DNA from: Corella eumyota
Lineage: Eukaryota; Chordata; Ascidiacea; Phlebobranchia; Corellidae
DNA length: 64,000 nt
Assembly (NCBI GenBank): GCA_963082875.1
Contig: OY720103.1
Coordinates: 11,842,001-11,906,000, forward strand
Reading direction: 5' to 3'
Under the pieces are notes generated by a model. The model was not told the DNA's origin. It worked only from the letters and a program-made list of their open reading frames with translations, and searched no databases. Positions 49,901 through 59,283 of this stretch are shown one piece after another. The stretch's first letter is position 1, and the number at the start of each line of letters is the position of its first letter. Made by a program: the position numbers and the translations under genes.

Positions 49901-52900
49901 GACCTTCCCACATTAAGGATAAATACATACAAACTTATGTATCTTAATCAGCATAAAAAAAACACAAATTTTTATAATCTTTAAATTTCTAAATTATAAG
50001 AAACTTAAAAGTGATGCTTCATGAAATTTTTATGTTGTTTATAATAGATCAAATTGTTTGATTTTTAACTTTTTTGTTAAAGGTTTTTATGGGTTATACA
50101 GATCATGGATCACAGTTTGTTTTTGGAATGGATTTTAGGATGCATTATTTTGCTTTCAAGGTATTAGAATCTATTTTAAATTTAGTTATGCTTAATGGTA
50201 ATAGTACTTTGGTTATAGTGCATTTATGCGACTAAAACCTTTATATTTAAAACAGTTTTTGGCGCTATAACCTGCTCTACAGACAGTATTTTAATTGTTG
50301 TAATATGGTTGCAACTCTTAACTAACATTTGCCTGGGATAATTTACCTGCGCACCACAAACAGCAGTTTTATTTATTTTGTAGGCTTACAAATAAGATAT
50401 ATTGGCTACTGAACTTCACCAATTATCAAACCACTAATTATCAGTTATTTTTTAACTAATTTACCTTCATTTTATAACTTAAATGTAATTAACTTTAATA
50501 CTTCCAGGTTTTGCCGATGATTATATTCTTCAGTACGGTGATGAATATGTTGTATTATATTGGTCTCATGCAGTGGGTGATTGGGAAACTTGCATATATT
50601 ACCCAAGTTACCCTGGGCACCTCTGCTATTGAGTCAGCTGTCGCTGTTGCTAATATCTTTGTTGGAATGGTAAGTAATGTTGACCAACTGTTTTTTAATA
50701 TATATTTATTTATCCTCGATGTGGGAAGGTCAAATGCGTGACTTAAACATAGAATAACATTTGTTACCCCGATCCAGTCTTAAGTTGACTTTGGCAGTTT
50801 GTGATATTATAGATTATAATTTTTCAATGCTGATTAAGTGTTGGCTCAACAGGAGTTTATACTGTATAAAGCGTCTTACTTAAGGCGCTACGACATGAGA
50901 GCAGTGAAAATCGAACCCATGGCCTTCTATGGTAAAGCCAAGTGTTGCGCTTATAACACCACGCTGCCTGTTAAAACCTTTGTTGTATGTAACCGTGGGA
51001 AAAAAAATCCTAAGTTTGATTCCCACCTTTGCCAAAAATTAACCTGTTATCTTGTACTTTAACTGTAACTTAATCAGCAAGTTAAAAATTAGAAACAAAA
51101 TAATCATAACAAAACATTTAAATTGTTGTTTTTAAATTTGTCGTTATTATTATAGACTGAGGCCCCCCTAGTGGTACGTCCATATTTATCGGATCTAACC
51201 CAAGCCGAGATCCATTCTGTTCTAACTACGGGGCTTGGGTCAATTGCTTTCTCTGTGTACGGGGTTTACGTCGATTTTGGGGTAAGTTTGAATGCAATAA
51301 ATAAAATAAAAGTAAAATAGGGAGCATGGTTAAAGGGGGTAAAACACTTGGTTTCACTACATAAGGTCTTGGGTTCAATTCCCACTATTTCTTAACACAA
51401 ATGGTTAATTTGTCACTTTAAAAATAATTTGATTCATTTTAATTATTAATATAAAATTCTAAAAACTTTTGTTTTAAATTTTTGGTTTTATTAGTAATGT
51501 AATAAAACAATTATTTCACAGCATTTTAAAGTTAAGATTTAGTTTTAAATTATTGTTTGAATCTGATATTGTTTTGTTCAACTTGACTCCCTTACTCATA
51601 TTATTAAGTTGTTACAATAAGAAAGTTATAGAAATAATTGGTTCACAATTTTGTTGTTGGCAATTGCTACTCTACATTTCTCATAGTTGTTATCATTCTT
51701 TGTGTTTTCAACAAAGTATATTGTTATTAAAAATTGGGTTTTTTGGTTGGGTTCTGTTATAAAATTGTGTCGAGTTAGAAATAAGTTATATTTAAAGCAA
51801 TAAAATTGGTTTATTATTTATATTTCTGTCTTTGTTTTATAAAAATTATGATATATAAATAGTTTAAATTTTAATAATTTTAAATTTTCTTTTGTAAATT
51901 TAAATATTAAGGAATTGACATAAATTCAATATATTTCCTTAAATATTAAGTTTTTTTTTTACCTTTTATTAGTTTCTATCTTTTTTGTCCAAACTTTTAA
52001 TCCCAATTATTTAACTTTAAGGTTGATGGAGTTCATCTTCTAACTGCCTGTGTAATGTCAGCACCAGCAGCTTTAACAATATCCAGGTTGTTATATCCTG
52101 AGACGGAGAAGTCGAAATACATGGATGCCAGTCATCTAGCTTTAACTACAGGGTAGGTGCTTGTTTTATATCAGAAACTTTACTTAAGGTTGTTAAATTC
52201 TTGGTTTTATTACAAAAGGCCTTTGGTTTGATCCCCACTGCTATTATGCTGTAGTGCCTTCGAGTAAGGTGCTATAAATGGTATAAACTTCTGCTGAGCC
52301 AACCCTTAATCAGCAGATTTATTATCAGGCAATTATAATCAATAATATCCCAAACTGCCAAAATCAACTCAAGACTGGGTCGGGGTAACTGATGTTACTC
52401 TATGTTCAAGTTGTCAATTGTAATTGGTCATAATATTGGTTAAAACACTTGGGTTTTCTTCATAAGATCCTGGATTCAATCCCCACTGTCTTTAGGCTCA
52501 GTGCTTTTGAGTAAGATACAAACGATACAAATTTCTGCGGAGCCAAAAAACAATCAATAAATATTCCAAACTGTCAAAGTCAACTCGAGACTGGGTTGGG
52601 GTTACAAATGTTACTCCATGTTTAGGTTGTGAAGTCGGTCTTCCACTGACCACATCGAGGATAAATAAATTTAAAAAGCATATTTAGCCTATTTTTTAAG
52701 ACTTTTCTGACTTTTACAATATTTCATTGATAGAGAGAATCGGAATATTGTTGAAGCTGCTGCAGCGGGGGCTTCTATGTCCATAAAACTTGTAGCAAAT
52801 ATTGGTGCAAACCTCATCGCTTTTCTTTCTCTTCTCGCATTTGTCAACGCTATGCTGTCATGGTTCGGTGGTTTTGTTGGGGTCAATGAACTCTCGTTTG

Positions 52901-54785
52901 AGGTAAGGTTAAAAAAAATGAAAAATTTTTACAGAACTTGAAAAAAAATTTACTTAGAATTAGTAGATCCTAATTGTTTGTGTTTTTTTTGTAATGTAAA
53001 ATTACTGTGAAATTTTTTGTTGTGTTTTTTTTTTAAACATTTCTTAAACAATTAAATAACATCGGTAAAACTTACTTTGCTAAATCAAAACTTTATAACA
53101 ATTAAATCTTTTTTTATCATTCATTTTTTAAGATAACATTCTAATAGATAAAGCTTCTAATATCACCCACAAAATAAAAATTATTTAACCTGAATTATAT
53201 TTGATTTCTAGTTGATCTGCAGTTACTTATTTATGCCTGTTGCTTTCTTAATGGGGGCAGAATGGAAAGATTGTTTTTTGGTGGGCCAGTTGTTTGGTAT
53301 TAAGACTTTTCTCAACGAGTTTATTGCTTACAAGGAGATGAAGCCTTATATTGCCAACCGACTTGCTGGTCTGCCTAGTTTTGATGCTAACGGAACTCTG
53401 CTTCATATGTCGGTGGGTTTAGTGTTTAAAATTATCTTGTTTAAAATGGTTTGATACTTTTTTTACTAAGACCCAAGGTCCTGGGTTTAGTTTCAACTGC
53501 ATTTTTTAAATACTGTCTGTTATGTAGTGGTTTGGCTTTCTACATAAGGTCCTAAGTTCAATTCACACCGCTCTCATGCTGTAGCACCTTTAAGTAAGAC
53601 ACTATAAACGGTATAAACTCATGCTGAGCCAGCACTTAATCAGCAGCTTAATTATCTGGCAATCATAATTAATAATATCCCAAACTGTTAAAGTCAACAC
53701 GAGACTGGGTCGGAGTAACAGTTGTTACTCCAAGTTTAAGTCTGTAATATCTACCTTATGATTTTTTTTATGAACCTTTGTTTTAATCCAACTTAAAAGT
53801 TTTATTCTCCTTCCAGGAAAGATCAGAAGTGATTGCCATCCATGCTCTGTGTGGATTCTGTAACATCAGCTCACTTGGAATAATAGTTGGAGGACTCAGT
53901 AAGTTTCACTCAGAATATTTCTCGAGTTTAAGTTAAAGTAAATATACCAAGGTTTTACATCCTAGTCATAAAGTTACTTTCGTGTCCTTAACTTTTTAAA
54001 CAATATTGTTTTTATTTGTGGGGGTCCTTTTGATGTAACTATTTTCTACCAATAATAACAATATTATTTTTTTACTAATGTTTTAAGTTATTATTTTATA
54101 GTTTTAATTTCATGTGAAAATAATTATTTTTAGGTGTGTTAATGCCGAATCGAAGAAAGGATTTGGCAAATATGGCGATTAGAGCTCTTTGTGGTGGGAT
54201 CCTTACATGCTGCATGACCGCTTCTATTGCAGGTTGGTTGTGTTATATATTTATCCTCGATTAAATGCACGACCTTAACATAGAAGGTCGAATCCACGAC
54301 CTTAAACATAGAGTAACTAGTTACCCCAACCCAGTCTCGAGTTGCCTGTTTCAGTTTGGGATATTATAGATTATAATTGCCCGATAATTAAACTGCTGAT
54401 TAAGTGCTGGCTCAGCAGGAGTTTATAGCATTTATAGCGCCTTACTCGAAAAAGCTAAAGCATGGGAGCAGTGGGGATCAAACTCAGGGTCCCATGTAGT
54501 GAAGACAAGTGTTTTAACCACCGCACTGCCTGTTTTCTCTTTGTAAATATACCTTTTTAGTGAAAATTCTGGGTTTGAGTGCCAATGTTCTTTAGTGAGT
54601 TTTTTTAGATTTTATTGGTTCTAGTATTACCAGATATTAAAAAATTAGTGTTTTAATTGTTAGTGCAAGTTTTAAAAATCTTTTTTATTTTGTCTAAAGG
54701 TTTATTGTTCAAGGAAACTAATATCGTGGTAGACGATGTAACAACTATGGCTTCAAACTTCACTTTCAATACAACTTTAACATAA
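46917..54785 (+). CDS. SLC28A: Concentrative nucleoside transporter (SLC28/CNT family)
   Basis: Fifteen exons: 46917-46940, 47275-47387, 47741-47832, 48303-48492, 48729-48882, 49565-49678, 50083-50160, 50508-50669, 51156-51281, 52022-52152, 52734-52902, 53212-53412, 53817-53898, 54134-54232, 54700-54785 (TAA); 606 aa. CNT proteins are plasma-membrane sodium-coupled importers of nucleosides. A polar N-terminus of about 45 residues precedes hydrophobic segments. Family landmarks: NWRPVFWGIILQFVLGLL, GSQFVFG, MQWVIGKLA, TEAPLVVRPYL (around 310-320), RNIVEAAAAGAS, and the CNT signature GIKTFLNEFIAY (480-491). The start lies one base behind an acceptor (ctacag/aATG), as expected for leader trans-splicing. 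The C-terminus ends with NFTFNTTLT, a glycosylation-like stretch. SINEs fill most introns. Exons 10-15 exist a second time at 55833-58332. Assignment to a vertebrate CNT1/2/3 orthologue is not possible. Confidence 0.93.
47607..47629. repeat. Poly-T tract, SLC28 intron 2
   Basis: Uninterrupted run of about 23 T, the longest homopolymer in the window. Confidence 0.8.
47945..48225 (-). mobile_element. SINE, SLC28 intron 3
   Basis: Near full-length reverse copy, preceded by a stray unit of the 30-bp motif (atactttatggtcctcgcta, 47918-47938). Confidence 0.9.
48929..49212 (-). mobile_element. SINE, SLC28 intron 5 (first)
   Basis: Full-length reverse copy, tail at left, head at right. Confidence 0.9.
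49255..49545 (+). mobile_element. SINE, SLC28 intron 5 (second)
   Basis: Diverged forward copy plus a duplicated tail piece (gtcatgaagtcgacctttcc, 49508-49545) ending just before exon 6. With the preceding copy it makes a tail-out inverted pair. Confidence 0.75.
49762..49930 (+). mobile_element. SINE 3' part, SLC28 intron 6
   Basis: Body and tail (actaagccagcacttaatca to cacattaaggataaatacat). Confidence 0.85.
50266..50410. mobile_element. MITE end, SLC28 intron 7
   Basis: ttttaattgttgtaatatgg plus ttgcaactcttaactaacat, followed by accacaaacagcagtttt and tttgtaggcttac: one end of the element whose two ends are seen at 61607-61877. Confidence 0.65.
50700..50970 (-). mobile_element. SINE, SLC28 intron 8
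   Basis: Reverse copy with a small internal deletion. Confidence 0.85.
51325..51400 (+). mobile_element. SINE head fragment, SLC28 intron 9
   Basis: gggagcatggttaaaggggg to gggttcaattcccactattt; only the tRNA-like head is left. Confidence 0.65.
52195..52415 (+). mobile_element. SINE, SLC28 intron 10 (first of two)
   Basis: Forward copy (ggtttgatccccactgctat to ctctatgttcaagttgt). Confidence 0.85.
52430..52670 (+). mobile_element. SINE, SLC28 intron 10 (second of two)
   Basis: Forward copy in tandem with the previous one. The second duplicated unit has only one SINE here (56005-56245), whose tail matches this one. Confidence 0.85.
53515..53755 (+). mobile_element. SINE, SLC28 intron 12
   Basis: Forward copy; counterpart 57095-57320. 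Confidence 0.85.
54245..54535 (-). mobile_element. SINE, SLC28 intron 14
   Basis: Reverse copy with a doubled tail piece (taaatgcacgaccttaacat, then gaatccacgaccttaaacat); counterpart 57830-58075. Confidence 0.85.
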
Positions 54786-55338
54786 GCTAAAAGCTTTATA
54801 ATCAACAATTTACAAACTTTGTATTTGCTACAACAAGCCAATATGAATTGGCCAAGGGCTTTCTTACAAAACATCGATTACAAAGTCTTGCCAGTAATGT
54901 ATAATTGTAAATACTGCCATTTTCTCTGTAATATCAACTTTTCAAAACTGTTTCTGAGTTTGGTTATCAAGTAGTTACTGAACTTTTTTATGTTGTACTA
55001 TGTTAATATGTACTAAAATTTTGCCAATTTTCTATACACAATCACTTGTAACTTTATTTTAATCATAATCCTTATATTACCTATGTTATTCAAGTACAAA
55101 ACATACACAAAATAATTTCAGTTACTGCCCTATTTTCAATTGTAAAAGGTGCTTACTTTTTAAGCCAAACATTCTCAATTTTGGTGCCAATTTATTTGTG
55201 TCTAAAACTTAGTTCATGTTCTGTTTAGTTTCCATGGTTATTGTTACATTTGATACACAAAATAAGCAATAATATTTCAAGTTGTTTTTCACATTCTAGT
55301 TTTAGTAATTTTTTAATTTATCGTGTTTTCTTTTGCAG
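54786..55338 (+). other. SLC28 3' region
   Basis: 3' UTR or intron sequence shared by both duplicated units (58333-58841 is the counterpart) with no supported coding. Confidence 0.5.
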
Positions 55339-55382
55339 GTTGTTACACAAAGGTTTTGGTATTACAACACAATCGACTTTGA
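55339..55382 (+). other. Possible alternative last exon of SLC28
   Basis: Acceptor ttcttttgcag followed by a phase-1 reading that would complete the Gly codon from exon 14, encode GCYTKVLVLQHNRL and stop. The counterpart at 58842-58885 keeps acceptor, frame and stop (GCYTKVVVLRQNRL). It might equally be 3'-UTR sequence. Confidence 0.35.
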
Positions 55383-55741
55383 AGTAGTTTTAATGATTTA
55401 ATTGGATTTTAAGACTTTGTGAATATTAATTTTATTCTATTGCTAGAGGGTAGACTTTTATTTTACATGGCTGCTCCAGTCTTAAGTTGTTTTTGCCCAG
55501 GGTTGCTATAATATTGAAAAGTTGCCCATTTTTTTCCAAAAATAGTGAGGATAAAAAATATTTTAAAGTTAAACAGCTGTTCGGTGAAAAGTGTCACAAT
55601 ATGGTCATAATCTTGGTTTTAATCAGCTGGGTTGGTTTTAAAATTTTTGCGTCAAATTTTAAAAAGTAAATAAACGCGATATATTGGATTTAATTCGCTA
55701 AATGTTTTTATACAAACATAAATTACTTTTTATATTTACAT

Positions 55742-55804
55742 TTTTAACTTGTTTTTGGCAGGTTTAGGTTTTGGTTAAGTCTTTAGTTTAATTTCTTGGT
55801 AAAA
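55742..55804 (+). promoter_or_regulatory. Duplicated SAMHD1 leader without its start codon
   Basis: Copy of 59222-59283, including the acceptor gtttttggcag (AG at 55760-55761) and the 5' UTR ggtttaggttttggttaag. It is fused directly to SLC28 intron 9 sequence, 29 bp before exon 10'. Confidence 0.85.
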
Positions 55805-55832
55805 CTTTTAATCCCAATTATTTAACTTTAAG

Positions 55833-58332
55833 GTTGATGGAGTTCATCTTTTAACTGCCTGTGTAATGTCAGCTCCAGCAGCTTTAACAATATCCAGGTT
55901 GTTATATCCTGAGACGGAGAAGTCGAAATACATGGATGCCAGTCATCTAGCTCTAACTACTGGGTAGGTGCTTGTTTTATATCAAAAGCTTTTGTTGGTT
56001 TTATTACAGAAGGCCTTTGGTTCGATCCCCACTGCTATTATGCTCTAGTGCCTTTGAGTAAGGTGCTATATATGGTATGAACTTATGCTGAGCCAGCACT
56101 TAATCAGCAGCATAATTATCAGGCAATTATAATCTATAATATCCAAAACTACTAAAGGCTACTCAAGACTGGGTTGGGGTAACAGTTGTTACTCCATGTT
56201 TAGGTTGTGAAGTCGGTCTTCCAACATCGAGGATAAATAAATTTTAAAAGCATATTTAGCCTATTTTTTAAGACTTATCTGACTTTCTTAATATTTTTGT
56301 TGTTGTAGAGAGAATCGGAATATCGTTGAAGCAGCTGCAGCGGGAGCTTCTATGTCCATAAAACTTGTAGCAAATATTGGTGCAAACCTCATCGCTTTTC
56401 TTTCTCTCCTCGCATTCGTCAATGCTATGCTGTCGTGGTTTGGTGGTTTTGTTGGGGTCGATGAACTCTCGTTCGAGGTAAGGTTAGAATAAATTAAAAA
56501 TTTTTACTGGAACTTAAAAAAAAATATTAACTTAGAATTAGTAGATCCTAATTGTTTGTGTTTTTTTTGTAATGTAAAATTACTGTGAAATTTTTTGTTG
56601 TGTTTTTTTTTTAAACATTTCTTAAACAATTAAATAACATCGGTAAAACTTACTTTGCTAAATCAAAACTTTATAACAATTAAATCTTTTTTTATCATTC
56701 ATTTTTTAAGATAACATTCTAATAGATAAAGCTTCTAATATCACCCACAAAATAAAAATTATTTAACCTGAATTATATTTGATTTCTAGTTGATCTGCAG
56801 TTACTTATTTATGCCTGTTGCTTTCTTAATGGGAGCGGAATGGAAAGATTGTTTTTTGGTGGGCCAGTTGTTTGGGATTAAGACTTTTCTCAACGAGTTC
56901 ATTGCTTACAAGGAAATGAAACCTTACATTGCCAACCGACTTGCTGGTCTGCCGAGTTTTGATGCTAACGGAACTCTGCTTCATATGTCCGTGGGTTTAG
57001 TGTTTAAAATTATCTTCTTTAAAGTGGTTTGATACTTTTTTTACTAAGACCTGAGGTCTTGGGTTTAATTCCGATTGCATTTTTTAAATACTGTCTGTTG
57101 TGTAGTGGTCATTTGACTTCTACATAAGGTCCTAAGTTCAATTCACACCGCTCTCATGCTGGAGCACCCTTAAGTATGGCACTGTAAACGGTACAAACCT
57201 CTGCTGAGCCAACATCAGCAGCATAATTATTGAGCAATTATTATCTATATAATCTCCCAAACTGTCAAAGCCAAATGCTTGGTCAGGGGTAACTGTTGTT
57301 AATCTATGTAAAATATCCACCTTATTATTTTTTTTATGAACCTTTGTTTTAATCCAACTTATAATATTTATTTTCCTTCCAGGAAAGATCAGAAGTGATC
57401 GCCATCCATGCTCTGTGTGGATTCTGTAACATCAGCTCACTTGGAATAATAGTTGGAGGACTCAGTAAGTTTTACTCAGAATATTTCTCGAGTTTAAGTT
57501 AAAGTAAATATACCAAGGTTTTACATCCTAGTCATAAAATTATCTTTTTATTTTTACCCTTGCTTCGGGGGGATGCCCTTAAATTTTTAAAAAATGTTAA
57601 GTATTCTAAATATTTATCGTGGGACCAAAGTTTTGTCTTTAATGCTGTTAACATTCTGATATTATGATTTTTGTTTTATAGTTTTAATTTTATGTAAAAA
57701 TGAATAATTTTTTTAGGTGTGTTGATGCCCAATCGAAGAAAGGATTTGGCAAATATGGCGATTAGAGCTCTTTGTGGTGGAATCCTTACATGCTGCATGA
57801 CCGCTTCTATTGCAGGTTGGTGGTGTTATATATTTATCCTCGATCGAATGCACGACCTTAACATAGAGTAACTAGTTACCCCAACCCAGTATTAAGTTGA
57901 CTTTGGAATATTATTGATTATAATTGCCTAATAATTAAACTGCTGATTAAGTGCTGGCTCAGCAGGAGTTTATACCATTTATACCGCCTTACTCGAAGGA
58001 GCTAAAGCATGGGAGCAGTGGGGATCAAACTCAGTACCTTATGTAGTGAAGACAAGTGTTTTATCCACCGCACTGCCTGTTTTCTCTTTGTAAATACCTT
58101 TATTCAGTGAAAATTTTGGGTTTAAGTGCCAATGTTCTTTAGTGAGTTTTTTTAGATTTTATTGGTTCTAGTATTACCAGATATTAAAAAATTAGTGTTT
58201 TAATTGTAAGTGCAAGTTTTAAAAATCTTTTTTATTTTGTCTAAAGGTTTATTGTTCAAGGAAAGCAATATCGTGGTAGACGATGTAACAACTATGGCTT
58301 CAAACTTCACTTTCAATACAACTTTAACATAA
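55833..58332 (+). CDS. SLC28A: Second SLC28 3' cassette (exons 10' to 15')
   Basis: Exons 55833-55963, 56309-56477, 56790-56990, 57383-57464, 57717-57815 and 58247-58332, same lengths, phases and splice sites as SLC28 exons 10-15. It encodes the C-terminal half of the transporter, including RNIVEAAAAGAS and GIKTFLNEFIAY. By eye the two cassettes differ in about 26 synonymous codons but in only two amino acids (Asn to Asp in VGVNELSFE, Thr to Ser in FKETN). There is no copy of exons 1-9, so it cannot make a whole transporter alone. It could be an alternative 3' end spliced from exon 9, a half-protein made from the duplicated SAMHD1 leader, or an allelic copy placed in tandem by assembly. Confidence 0.85.
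56005..56245 (+). mobile_element. SINE, intron 10' of the second cassette
   Basis: Single forward SINE where the first unit has two. Confidence 0.85.
57095..57320 (+). mobile_element. SINE, intron 12'
   Basis: Counterpart of 53515-53755, more degraded. Confidence 0.8.
57830..58075 (-). mobile_element. SINE, intron 14'
   Basis: Counterpart of 54245-54535 with a single tail. Confidence 0.8.
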
Positions 58333-59221
58333 GCTAAAAGCTTTAAAATCAACAATTTACAAACTTTGTTAGTTGCGGCTTTTTTGCAAAACATCAATTA
58401 CAAAGTCTTGCCAGTCAATGTATAATTGTAAATACTGCCATTTTCTCTGTATTATCAACTTTTCAAAACTGTTTCTGAGTTTGGTTATGTTTTTGATGTT
58501 GTACTATGTTTATATGTACCAAAATTTTGCCAATTTTCTATACACAATCACTTGTAACTTTATTTTAATCATAATCCTTATATTACCTATGTTATTCAAG
58601 TACAAAACATACACAAAATACTTTCAGTTACTGCCCTATTTTCAATTGTAAAAGGTGCTTACTTTTTAAGCCAAACATTTTAAATGTGCCAATTTATTTG
58701 TGTCTAAAACTTTGTTCATGTTCAATTTAGTTCCCATTATGTTAAATGTTACATAAGATACACAAAATAAGCTATAATATTTCAAATTGTTTTTCACATT
58801 CTAGTTTTAGTAATTTTTTAATTTATTGTTTTCTTTTGCAGGTTGTTATACAAAGGTTGTGGTATTACGACAGAATCGACTTTGAAGTAGTTTTAATGGT
58901 TTAATTGGATTTTAAGACTTTGTAAAGATTTATTTTTTCATTGCTAGAGGGTAGACTTTTATTTTACATGGCTGCACCAGTCTTAAGTTGTTTTTGCCCA
59001 GATTGTTACATTATTGAAGAGTTGCCCAATTTTTTGTCCAAAAAATGTTAAACAGCTGTTCTGGTGAAAAGTGTCACAATATGGTCATAATCTTGGTTTT
59101 AATCAGCTGGGTTGGTTTTAAAATTTTTGCGTCAAATTTTAAAATGTAAATAAACGCGATATATCGGATTTAATTCGCTAAATGTTTTTATACCAACATA
59201 AATTACTTATTATATTTACAT

Positions 59222-59283
59222 TTTTAACTTGTTTTTGGCAGGTTTAGGTTTTGGTTAAGTCTTTAGTTTAATTTCTTGGTAAA
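59222..59283 (+). promoter_or_regulatory. SAMHD1 leader with splice acceptor
   Basis: gtttttggcag acceptor (AG 59240-59241) is followed by a 42-nt leader and ATG 59284. It could be a trans-splice site, which would allow SLC28 and SAMHD1 to share a precursor, or the end of a 5'-UTR intron. Confidence 0.45.

Larger units (their letters stand above)
51991..55803. repeat. Tandem duplication, first unit (SLC28 3' half plus SAMHD1 leader)
   Basis: This segment starts in SLC28 intron 9 (aaacttttaatcccaattat) and ends with a copy of the SAMHD1 leader that stops at aaaa, exactly where the SAMHD1 start codon would begin. It is repeated as 55804-59283. The junction shows microhomology of aaa. Confidence 0.9.
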
